Positions 1 to 6,452 are shown, counted from the first letter of the stretch. The stretch is 13,099 nucleotides of DNA from Methanoregula sp. (GCA_003154335.1 PMDE01000035.1:1-13099), one strand, 5' to 3'. Translations and numbers: made by a program. Notes: generated by a model not told the origin, from the sequence alone.

Positions 1-372
1 AAATCAAAATAAATCCAATTTAAATCAATTATCCATGTGTAATCCAAATATTCAAAATATTTAATTGTAAGATTTATCCTTCAAGAAATCTAAACTAATC
101 CAAATAAATCCAATTTGAAGCAATTATCTACGAGTAAACCGAGATATCCGAATATTTCATATGGTAACAACTTCAGATAAAAAAAACCTGAACGAATCAA
201 AAATATCCGATCATTTTCAATTATTAGCAATTCTCCTATTGAGAATAGTGTATGAAGAAGACCGCGATGAGTTGATTAATTGATTCATGATAACTGTTTA
301 TAATAAAGAAATATCTGGTTCTATAACCACAATACTTTACTCCATGATTGCAGACATTATGTAGGAAGATAT
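1..372. other. AT-rich intergenic region with diverged direct repeat
   Basis: No gene is visible here. The stretch is strongly AT-rich and contains two diverged copies of a unit of about 58 bases, described as a separate repeat entry. Around 296-308 a TTTATAATAA-like box could be a promoter element for the gene starting at 373, but it lies about 65-75 bases upstream, so that would imply a leader of about 40 bases. Confidence 0.5.
7..159 (+). repeat. Two-copy diverged direct repeat, period 95
   Basis: Copy one covers about 7-64 and copy two about 102-159. Both begin with the identical 15 bases AAATAAATCCAATTT, share the later block CAATTATC, and share AATATTT near the end. By eye about three quarters of positions agree. 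The copies start close to the window edge, so more may lie upstream. They are too diverged and too widely spaced for a CRISPR array. Low complexity (A/T richness) accounts for some of the similarity, but not for the exact 15-base block at matching offset. Confidence 0.45.
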
Positions 373-825
373 ATGCCAAAAATCCAGAAACGGAAATATG
401 AAAAGATCGATGATATGGAAATTGATTTAGTTATTCAATGTACTGACAGTCATGAATTCTACGAACGTTACCGGCAGGTTTTTCCAAACAAAAAGAAAGG
501 GATTGACAGTATCAGTAAAATCTGGAAACGACGCAATGAATTTATAAAAAAACAACAGGGAATTGTATCTCCCGAAATAATTTCCGGATCCCCGCATGAG
601 TTTGGAGAATTGATAATCGCACAGAACCATATACTTGCTGAAATTTCAGGTTTAATAAAAGAACAGATCCTGGTGAGTAAGGAAATTCTTGTACGACTCC
701 CAAAACAGGTACAGAAATATGATGAGCCTTCCCAGAAATACAGCGAGACTAAACTCCCCGAACATAAAGAACCTGAAAAGAAAACCAGTGGAGAAAAGCG
801 GAAGGACATAATGATAGGATCATAA
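373..825 (+). CDS. Hydrophilic hypothetical protein, 150 aa
   Basis: I do not recognise a named family. The ATG at 373 is preceded by a purine-rich GGAAG at about 363-367, a reasonable ribosome-binding site, and the frame runs to TAA at 823-825. The product has no signal peptide or membrane segment. Residues 15-55 look like a compact helical unit (pattern F..RYRQVFP...GIDSISKIWKRR), which loosely resembles small helix-turn-helix or Myb-like domains with a basic final helix. Residues 75-110 are predicted helical. The last 40 residues are rich in Lys, Glu, Pro and Ser and are probably disordered. A nucleic-acid-binding role is only an inference from the basic helical N-terminus. It stands alone, with noncoding sequence on both sides. 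Confidence 0.7.
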   Translation: MPKIQKRKYEKIDDMEIDLVIQCTDSHEFYERYRQVFPNKKKGIDSISKIWKRRNEFIKKQQGIVSPEIISGSPHEFGELIIAQNHILAEISGLIKEQILVSKEILVRLPKQVQKYDEPSQKYSETKLPEHKEPEKKTSGEKRKDIMIGS

Positions 826-1763
826 TTTGGGAAAATTCATACTGAATTAAAAATCTGTTCTGGAAATCACAGAGTTACAAATTAAAGAGTTTCAGTGACT
901 CCGACCAAGCCCGGATATACTTTTTTACATTCTTGTGATTATATGAGGAATAGATCATTAAAGTCATAGAATGCAAATGAAATATATTCAGTTTTAAAAA
1001 AAGACTGTGATAATTTTCGCGATCTGATCTTGAAAACCCCTGTCGTGATAACATTCATTGACCAATATACTTGTTCTCCTGAATGTGTCAGAGATGGTTT
1101 CAAGATCTCATCTTCCGGAGCAGGGACAGTTTTGTTAAACAGTCCACCATGATGCAAAACACGAGATCTGGGTACGGTTTTTCCTTAAAGACGTCAGACT
1201 CCTCACTATTCTTTTTATGAGAGCAAAGGACAGGAATAATTTATTCGCTGGGCCGGATCGTTCTAAGATTAAACCTTCTCATCCACATCATCGAGGTGGG
1301 TTCGCCGCTCGGCAAGACGAGATGGCCGTATCTCTTGTTGATCCGGATCCGTTATACGTCCTTTATGAACTTTCAACCCTCAGCCTGCCCGGTCCACTCA
1401 CAATCTGCTAAGGCTTTCGGCATATCTGAAAGCTCCGTTGGGCTGGTTTTTGTCTTGGACCAGGTTCAGCCCGGGGCAATAATCTCGTTTCCATAAAAGT
1501 ACGTACCCTGGCCGGCACTGAAAACCGTTTTTTTTGCACTGTTTATTGCCGGTGCGGCTTTACACAGAAAATTATCGGGCATCAGAAAATCTGGACCGCA
1601 GATGCATGGCTCCCTAAAGAAGAACCGTGAATCGTAATGATGTCGAGACTGACCCGAAGCTTTGCAGAATTTTTCCCCGGACCGGTGGTGAGGATGGTTG
1701 GTGTCACACTAACATTTAAGAGGGTTCCCTGTATAGTGCTGTTCATAAAAAGCATGAGGGAGA
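826..1763. other. Long region without an intact gene
   Basis: No convincing intact gene is seen in these 938 bases. Short open frames exist on both strands (for example minus 939-1157 and plus 1217-1411), but none has good start signals or a recognisable product. The part at 1217-1632 may be a decayed gene and is listed separately. A TTTAAG box near 1715-1720 could belong to a promoter for the gene starting at 1764. Confidence 0.5.
1217..1632 (+). pseudogene. Possible decayed coding sequence, unrecognised
   Basis: One frame is open at 1217-1411, is interrupted by TAA at 1409-1411 and TGA at 1424-1426, and then stays open to a TGA near 1630. The second half (about 1475-1630) reads like protein, with ordered aromatic and hydrophobic spacing (VRTLAGTENRFF and later IIGHQKIWTADAWLPKEEP). 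The first half contains SLVDPDPLYVLYELS, which faintly recalls the D-P-x-W/Y-x-x-x-Y-W-E signature of DUF4912-type domains. That resemblance is weak. A neighbouring frame bridges the two stops, so a pair of frameshifts could have broken an older gene. I infer a relic. Chance open frames in GC-richer sequence remain a real alternative. Confidence 0.25.
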
Positions 1764-3061
1764 ATGACTGCAGAGATTGTTATCATGAATAAAGAGGCAG
1801 TGGCCATTGCCGCAGACAGTGCTGTCAGTCTGGTTACCGGGCCGGCTGAAAATCTGCAAAAGATCTTCACGTCGGCAAATAAAATCTTCAGGCTCCCTGA
1901 TAATCATACTGCCGGGTTCATGATATACAATAATGCTGCTTTTTTAGGGATTCCCTGGGAGCCTCTCATTACCCGGTTCGGGAATTCCCTTGGGCCTGCT
2001 CCACTCCAGACACTCGCAGACTACGCCGATCGGTTCCTTGTTTTTCTGAAAAGCGAACAGGAATTAATTACCCCCGACATTGAAAAGCAATATTTCATCT
2101 CCCTGATCTATACCTACTACCTTTCTTTCAGGCAGATTTTCCAGCAGAACTCAATGGAGATAATCCGGGTTCAGGGTGTAATCTCCGAAGATCAGATTGG
2201 GGATATCGTAGCAGAAAAAATTAATGAAATATATACGAAGATCGCGAATGCCGAGTCAGTCCCGGGCATCGATCAATCCCGTATCAGAGACCTTGGTTCT
2301 GCCTATGACGATATAACTACGAAAGCGATTTCTGCGGTCTTCGAACAACTCCCGATCCCGGACACGGCCCGGGCACAATTAAAGGAGATCCCCTTTTTGC
2401 TTTTTGGAAAATTTGCCGGGCCTCTTGATCCGATGGTCAATAATTTTTCCGGTATTGTGATCGCAGGATTTGGGGAAAAGAGATCTTTCCCTCACTGGTT
2501 ACCTATGCGATAGACGGAAGACTTTCCGGCTCCCTGAAATACAAAGAGATCGAGAGCAAAAAAATTACCCTTGAGAACGGTGCGTTTGTGATTCCTTTTG
2601 CACAGCGGGAAATGGTTGATATCTTTATGTCAGGTATTGACCCACGGCTTACCGATGCTCTCGTGGACAGCCTGTCAGAAATATTCCATGCATTCCCGCA
2701 GGCGATCGTTGACAGTATTGAAACCATGAATGATGATGAAAAAACCAGTCTGAAGACACAATTCGAGCCGCAGAGCAATGAACTTGTTATGCGGATTGCA
2801 ACCTATATCGATAACTATCGGGCATCAAACACTGGCCCGATCATCAACGTGGTGATGTCGCTTCCGAAATCTGAACTTGCGTCAATGGCAGAATCGCTAG
2901 TGAACCTGACATCGCTGAAACGAAAGGTTTCCCTGCAGGCTGAAACCGTTGGCGGAGCAGTGGATGTGGCAGTGGTCTCGAAACGCGACGGTTTTGTTTG
3001 GATCAAGAAAAAGCACTATTTCAAAGAGGAATTAAACCTGCACATGGTGCGGCGGGATTAG
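1764..3061 (+). pseudogene. Ntn-hydrolase (proteasome/HslV-like) protein, split by frameshift
   Basis: The N-terminal part (1764-2513, 249 codons) starts MTAEIVIMNKEAVAIAADSA. This matches the first strands of proteasome beta/HslV-type Ntn hydrolases, where a Thr after the initiator Met is the nucleophile and A-x-D/A-D follows. Residues 30-70 (KIF.SANKIFRL, then FLGIPWE) continue the family pattern that I recognise from uncharacterised bacterial and archaeal proteins. The frame is lost at about 2475-2485. One base missing from the GGGGAAAAG run restores GFGEKEIFPSLVTYAIDG and reads on to TAG at 3059-3061, giving about 432 residues. The C-terminus (ETVGGAVDVAVVSKRDGFVW, then KKKHYF) is also typical of that family. 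The start has a GAGG site at 1756-1759. This could be a true pseudogene, a sequencing error in a homopolymer, or two separately made halves. Peptidase activity is inferred and the substrate is unknown. Confidence 0.75.
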
Positions 3062-3074
3062 GGTGAACGAAATC

Positions 3075-3245
3075 ATGGAAAAAAAAGAAACAAATCTAAA
3101 AAAAGTCTGTCATTCAGACAAGGAATTTGAGGAACTCTTCCTCCCCGAATCACATGAAAAGAAAAAATTGCAGGAGGCAATAAACGACCCGGAAAAATTA
3201 ACGGAACATTTGACGAAAAACATCATTAAACGCCCAAAGAAGTGA
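3075..3245 (+). CDS. Small charged hypothetical protein, 56 aa
   Basis: The ATG at 3075 has an ideal archaeal ribosome-binding sequence, GGTGA at 3062-3066, eight bases upstream. This supports it over the GTG at 3063, which would overlap that site. The site lies right after the stop of the Ntn-hydrolase-like gene, so the two are almost certainly co-transcribed. The product is hydrophilic and helical, rich in Lys and Glu, with one Cys and the core EEFEELFLPESHEKKKLQ (first residues approximate), and it ends in basic residues (KRPKK). No membrane segment or known domain is visible. Its placement suggests a partner or regulator of the upstream protein, but that is inference from context only. 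Confidence 0.65.
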   Translation: MEKKETNLKKVCHSDKEFEELFLPESHEKKKLQEAINDPEKLTEHLTKNIIKRPKK

Positions 3246-3259
3246 ACGCTTCCCGGGGT

Positions 3260-3316
3260 ACCATTCAGGATGAGAATGGTTCAGCGTCACCGAGGGAGTA
3301 CTTAACAACTGAACCA
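3260..3316. terminator. Overlapping inverted repeats between convergent genes
   Basis: Two inverted repeats overlap here. ACCATTC at 3260-3266 pairs perfectly with GAATGGT at 3274-3280 (7-base loop). TGGTTCAG at 3277-3284 pairs perfectly with CTGAACCA at 3309-3316 (24-base loop). They share bases 3277-3280, so they cannot both form fully. They sit between the plus-strand gene ending at 3245 and the minus-strand gene ending at 3343, so a shared transcription end is plausible. No long T-tract follows either hairpin, which weakens the terminator call. Confidence 0.4.
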
Positions 3317-3342
3317 ACCATAAATCGGGGCCTGCTACTTCC

Positions 3343-4053
3343 TCATTTTTCCCTGAGTTCAAGATGACTGCTGTCACAAAACGGCTTGTTTTCAGATTTT
3401 CCGCAACGACAGAGCGTAATCCGGTTGCGGATTTCATATACCGTCCCATCGGCAGATTCAACCGGGATCCTGCCCCGGACTCCTATAGGCCCCTTCCCGC
3501 CATTATCCGGATATTCGATAAGTCCGATGGAAGGTCTGAATTCCGGCTCTATTGCATCGCGGTTTTTTTTATCCCATACAACAAGGCGACCAGAAGGGCA
3601 GTTTCCCGCTTCGGTGATCGCGATGCTCTTTGCTTCCGGGGCATCCGACAGGCAGGTCAGGTTCCATATTCCGCCGGCCCGGTCACAAAACCGGGCAGAT
3701 GCACAAATGTCAACATAGTCCGTGAGGTTGAGCGATGGTCCGATTATCTTTTCAGCCTGTTCACAATAGGATTTTTTATTTGCTGTTTCAGTACCGTCAA
3801 AGCCGGATTTTTCATGCGTCCCATCGCAGAATGGGAGTGTTTTTGCATTTCTGCAGCGGCACAGGGAGTATTTTTCCTGTAACTGGTATTTCTTTCCATT
3901 ACGCCATTCATAGGAATACCCCTCCTTATCATTCGAAATAATCATTTCAGCAAGGGGAACGCTACCGGTAACGGAATAGGGGCCATTTTTTACAATCGTA
4001 ATTTTTTGTTGTTCCTCAGTGACCGGCGCGAGTATTTTTTTACTGTTTTTCAT
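3343..4053 (-). CDS. CDGSH iron-sulfur protein with two CDGSH motifs
   Basis: Predicted soluble iron-sulfur protein of 236 residues, probably an electron carrier or redox sensor; the partner is unknown. Two CDGSH motifs (C-x-C-x8-C-x3-H) that would each bind a [2Fe-2S] cluster are visible: C65, C67, C76, H80 (CDGTH) and C215, C217, C226, H230 (CDSSH, with the usual Gly replaced by Ser). The middle segment, about residues 100-180, has C117, C123, C134 and C152 (AGNCPSGRLVVWD) and matches the divergent domain often found between tandem CDGSH units; a further cluster there is inference. Each CDGSH unit is preceded by a typical strand region (NGPYSVTGSVPL at 23-34, GVRGRIPVES at 191-200). The length is usual for this arrangement. 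The start is preceded by AGGAA about seven bases upstream. It is transcribed toward the Ntn-like gene and is monocistronic. Confidence 0.88.
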   Translation of the reverse strand: MKNSKKILAPVTEEQQKITIVKNGPYSVTGSVPLAEMIISNDKEGYSYEWRNGKKYQLQEKYSLCRCRNAKTLPFCDGTHEKSGFDGTETANKKSYCEQAEKIIGPSLNLTDYVDICASARFCDRAGGIWNLTCLSDAPEAKSIAITEAGNCPSGRLVVWDKKNRDAIEPEFRPSIGLIEYPDNGGKGPIGVRGRIPVESADGTVYEIRNRITLCRCGKSENKPFCDSSHLELREK

Positions 4054-4245
4054 TGGTAGTTCCTTTTTCCTGATAAATTTCTCACCAGTATATTCTTTAT
4101 GTCGTTTAATTCCGACATCATCTAAACGAAAACTGTTGATATGGCGGTCACCGGGTGCCGGATCAAAAGTGTGGAATCTTTTTGCACCAATCTTTCATGC
4201 CAATGGAAGCGTGTACGAGGAGTACATGGTTACCGACACTCTCCT

Positions 4246-4392
4246 TTAAAAAAACATCAATGTTTCGCTCCATCTTTCAAAAGCCACTTTTTCATTTCCT
4301 TCAAACTGAGCTTTATCCTCGTGACAACAGGTGTGGTCCGTTGCTATATTGATCGATCTCAACGCCTCCAATACACCCCCGGCTGCTATATC
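4246..4392 (-). pseudogene. Gene fragment (C-terminal relic), unrecognised
   Basis: This minus-strand frame lies between an in-frame TAA at 4393-4395 and a TAA at 4246-4248. It reads as well-formed protein (DIAAGGVLEALRSINIATDH, a CCHEDKAQFEGNEKV segment, and an end AFERWSETLMFF). The same frame just upstream of the TAA (VLRKDMRVPVMP) also looks coding, so an older gene seems to have acquired a stop and lost its N-terminus. The end W-x-x-T-L-x-F-F resembles the last helix of dienelactone-hydrolase-like alpha/beta hydrolases, but this is too short to claim. There is no start codon with a binding site. Confidence 0.35.
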
Positions 4393-4444
4393 TTATGGCA
4401 TCACCGGTACTCTCATATCCTTCCGTAAGACACAGGATGTCAAA

Positions 4445-4654
4445 ATGGGTGATAACTATTTCGAGAAGAGGGCTCTAACCCTGGTAAAAGTTCATCCGGG
4501 ATATCCCAAGAATGATCGCCGGATGATCATCAAACATTTCAAACGGTTATCTGATCATCCGAATGAGACACGGAATATCAAGAAACTTTGCCTGAAATCC
4601 TGCGGGCGAATGCATATACGGCAGAGTCCTGTTCTGAACCGCCGATTCTCATGA
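4445..4654 (+). CDS. Doubtful small hypothetical protein, 69 aa, or relic
   Basis: A frame starting at ATG 4445 encodes a basic product containing ALTLVKVHPGYPKNDRRM and IIKHFKR, followed by a less convincing tail (KKLCLKSCGRMHIRQ). The HPGYP followed by a basic I-I-x-H-F run is protein-like and faintly recalls the DUF2293 core, but I cannot confirm it. No clear ribosome-binding site precedes the ATG, and the frame extends upstream without it. It overlaps a relic on the other strand just upstream, so it could be a remnant rather than a working gene. Confidence 0.25.
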   Translation: MGDNYFEKRALTLVKVHPGYPKNDRRMIIKHFKRLSDHPNETRNIKKLCLKSCGRMHIRQSPVLNRRFS

Positions 4655-4930
4655 GGAGTGGATTGACAAATCATTACAATCGAATATGCACACAAGAGGT
4701 CGAAGTAGATCTAAACTATGAGACGCATTTTAGTTAGGTTTCGGAGAAAATCCAAATAACATCAGCTGATCAGGTGCTCCAAAGCCTGGATTATGAGAAC
4801 ATTGTCTCTCCAGTATTCAGATCCATACTCCGCTTTGGAAGGCTATCACTTCATGGCCTGGTGGCCTGAATGTGTGCAATAACTAGGAACAAAGGTTATG
4901 AGACGTTCAAAACGCGAGTCTGAGCTCCCC

Positions 4931-5210
4931 GTGCGTCGTGCGATTGAGTCAAAGAGCGTAAGACCGGGGTATGTTCAACACTGATGAATACGATGAGGAG
5001 CATGGTGTGTGGGCAGGAGCAGTAATCCATGATCAGATCTGTGAGCAAAGGGGTGTGTTCTGCGTTTCAATAATACCCCGAGAAAGCCGGGTAGAGTCTG
5101 TGAGCAGCCGGCGGGACGAAGTGCTGCAGACGAACAGTCCCGACCGATCTGCCTGTCAGCAAAACACTTCCCTAAGGAGAACCTGCATTGCAGGGACAGA
5201 GTTTACATCT
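4931..5210 (+). ncRNA. Possible structured RNA, group II intron 5' part-like
   Basis: The stretch begins GTGCG at 4931, the usual first bases of a group II intron. Long-range complements are visible: CGGGGTAT at 4965-4972 with ATACCCCG at 5073-5080 (8 perfect pairs), CGGGAC at 5112-5117 with GTCCCG at 5137-5142 (6 pairs), and a hairpin CCTGC-ATT-GCAGG at about 5182-5194. The neighbouring CTAAGGAGAACCTG resembles a segment found in some introns. Against the idea, no domain V, no reverse transcriptase gene and no good exon-binding match to the bases before 4931 were found. If it is an intron, it is a fragment. It may instead be another structured RNA. Confidence 0.2.
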
Positions 5211-5229
5211 TCGTACCCCCTGACAAATA

Positions 5230-5379
5230 TCATTCAGAACACTTCGAGTTCCTTACTTTTTCGCATAATTTCTGGGCGATCTCGGCCTTCCTCTCTGGAC
5301 TGGCTCCTTGGTTTCTTTGAAATGTGGCGGCTGATGTTGTTTTTAATATCTTCCACGCTAAAATAAACAGAACAAATTT
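5230..5379 (-). pseudogene. Gene fragment (C-terminal relic), unrecognised
   Basis: This minus-strand open frame is bounded by TGA at 5380-5382 upstream and TGA at 5230-5232. It reads as a natural protein end: AWKILKTTSAATFQRNQGAS, then PERKAEIAQKLCEKVRNSK. The sequence before the upstream TGA in the same frame (LYKFPY) is less convincing. There is no start codon with a binding site, so I take it as the C-terminal remnant of a lost gene. It ends head-to-head with the tRNA on the other strand. The family is not recognised. Confidence 0.3.
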
Positions 5380-5423
5380 TCAATAGGGAAATTTGTAAAG
5401 TATGTTCAACCAGGACAATGTCT

Positions 5424-5496
5424 ACCCCCGTAGTGTAGCGGTCAATCATGCAGGACTTTGGATCCGGCGACACCAGTTCGAATCTGGTCGGGGGTA
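5424..5496 (+). tRNA. tRNA-Gln (anticodon TTG)
   Basis: A full cloverleaf can be drawn. The acceptor stem ACCCCCG/CGGGGGT is perfect, with discriminator A at 5496. The D stem is GTG/CAT, the anticodon stem is CAGGA/TCCGG, the loop CTTTGGA gives anticodon TTG, the variable loop is CGAC, and the T arm is ACCAG-TTCGAAT-CTGGT. Overall form matches tRNA-Gln of methanogens. One oddity is an A-G mismatch at the second pair of the anticodon stem (positions 28 and 42). CCA is not encoded. In archaea this tRNA is first charged with Glu and then amidated by GatDE; gatE lies at the far end of this window. Confidence 0.9.
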
Positions 5497-5518
5497 TTCT
5501 CTATCCAAATCATATTCA

Positions 5519-5526
5519 TTTTATAT
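5519..5526 (+). promoter_or_regulatory. TATA box of the channel gene
   Basis: TTTTATAT is centred about 29 bases before the ATG at 5552, and there is no ribosome-binding sequence between them. This spacing places the transcription start at or within a few bases of the ATG, so a leaderless messenger is likely. Confidence 0.5.
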
Positions 5527-5551
5527 CATCCTGCTCCAAGAACAGTAAATA

Positions 5552-6373
5552 ATGAAAACCATCATTTTACGGCTTCGTATTTATGTTACAATTCTTGCCG
5601 CCGTTCTTATTTTTGGTGTTCTCGGTCTGATGATCGTTGAAAATTATTCACCTCTTGATGCATTTTATTTTATTATTGTTACTATTTCGACAGTAGGGTA
5701 TGGGGACCTGCGCCCGCTCACCCCCCTTGGGAAGATACTGGTTATCCTGATCATTCTTTTTGGAGTTGGCTGTTTTGTCGGCCTTGCGGCAAATGCTATC
5801 GAATATATGATCGATAAGCGGGAACGGAGCCGCAGGCTCGAGAAACTAAACATGATTATTGGTGTTTTTTATTCTGAAATTGGAACGAAACTCCTTAAAA
5901 AATTCAGCGGAATTGACCCGGAAATCAGGGAACTACGCACCGCCCTGGTTGTTTCCGGCAGCTGGTCGGAGGACGATTTCAAAAAAACACATACTACTCT
6001 TAAAGGCTATCCGTTCAGGCTTGATAGTGGTACTCTGTCTTTAGAAGAATTGCACACGTTCCTCCAGAAGCATCAGGGCCTCATGCTCGCACTGTTAGAA
6101 AATCCCCAGCTCTTTGAACACGACAGGTTCACCGATCTTCTTCACGCGGTTTTTCACCTATATGAGGAACTGAATGCACGGGAGAAACTTTCCGGTCTCC
6201 CGCAAACAGATTACGATCACCTGTCCGTTGATCTGAATCGCGTGTACAGCCAGCTCGTACTCGAATGGCTGGAGTATATGAAACACCTCAAGAATAAATT
6301 CCCCTACCTCTTCTCATTGGCGATGAGAACAAACCCGTTCGATGCAAATGCATCGGCAATAGTGAATGAATGA
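5552..6373 (+). CDS. Two-helix potassium channel with unrecognised C-terminal domain
   Basis: Membrane protein of 273 residues predicted to form a tetrameric K+ pore. Residues 10-30 form the first transmembrane helix, 34-46 the pore helix, TVGYGD at 47-52 the selectivity filter (an exact K+ signature), and 61-85 the inner helix with G71, G73 and G77 as possible hinges. The first ~55 residues after that (KRERSRRLEK onward) are basic and cytoplasmic. The usual RCK/TrkA-N nucleotide-binding domain (G-x-G-x-x-G) is not seen. Instead about 185 mostly helical residues of unrecognised type follow, including LSLEELHTFLQKHQG and EWLEYMKHLKNKFPY. Gating ligand is unknown. The gene lies alone downstream of tRNA-Gln and is probably leaderless. 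Confidence 0.85.
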   Translation: MKTIILRLRIYVTILAAVLIFGVLGLMIVENYSPLDAFYFIIVTISTVGYGDLRPLTPLGKILVILIILFGVGCFVGLAANAIEYMIDKRERSRRLEKLNMIIGVFYSEIGTKLLKKFSGIDPEIRELRTALVVSGSWSEDDFKKTHTTLKGYPFRLDSGTLSLEELHTFLQKHQGLMLALLENPQLFEHDRFTDLLHAVFHLYEELNAREKLSGLPQTDYDHLSVDLNRVYSQLVLEWLEYMKHLKNKFPYLFSLAMRTNPFDANASAIVNE

Positions 6374-6436
6374 TTTCGGGAATTGCCATTAAAACATTAA
6401 AACACGGTTCTGCAACGGGATGATGAGGCGAAAACT

Positions 6437-6452
6437 AAAAAAAACCAAAAAA
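6437..6452 (-). terminator. T-tract terminator of the minus-strand operon
   Basis: Read on the minus strand this is TTTTTTGGTTTTTTTT, the strongest T-tract after the DUF2070 stop codon, about 265 bases downstream of it. No stem is needed for archaeal termination. It would leave a long 3' untranslated region, so an earlier weaker end is also possible. Confidence 0.4.

Larger units (their letters stand above)
4054..5423. other. Relic-rich region without an intact gene
   Basis: No intact gene of convincing size is present in these 1370 bases. Several short stretches read like protein but are bounded by in-frame stops: minus 4246-4392, plus 4445-4654, plus about 4745-4863 (ending in RFGRLSLHGLVA) and minus 5230-5379. 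They change strand and frame within a short distance. A possible structured RNA lies at 4931-5210. The stretch from about 4090 to 4250 is promoter-side DNA of the CDGSH gene. I read the region as accumulated fragments, possibly an old insertion site next to the tRNA, but no integrase, terminal inverted repeat or duplicated tRNA end was found. Confidence 0.45.

Noticed and set aside
1..372. CRISPR array or replication origin
   Set aside because: Only two diverged copies with 95-base spacing are seen, with no uniform spacers, no Cas gene, and no Orc1/Cdc6 gene nearby.
939..1157. Minus-strand open frame of 72 codons
   Set aside because: No binding site and no recognisable product. Another minus-strand frame in the same place looks equally protein-like, so neither can be supported.
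3364..3882. Plus-strand open frame of 172 codons opposite the CDGSH gene
   Set aside because: It is the mirror of a gene with clear CDGSH motifs, and its own product has no recognisable domain.
4735..4890. Two overlapping plus-strand short frames, one ending RFGRLSLHGLVA and one starting at ATG 4794
   Set aside because: Both look somewhat natural in the same bases, which shows how weak composition is as evidence here. Neither has a start signal or a recognised family.
4971..5366. Plus-strand open frame of 131 codons
   Set aside because: Composition is unlike a real protein, there is no binding site, and it overlaps both the possible structured RNA and the minus-strand relic at 5230-5379.
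4054..5510. Integrated element at the tRNA-Gln gene
   Set aside because: No integrase gene and no second copy of the tRNA 3' end were found in the window, so no attachment sites can be named.
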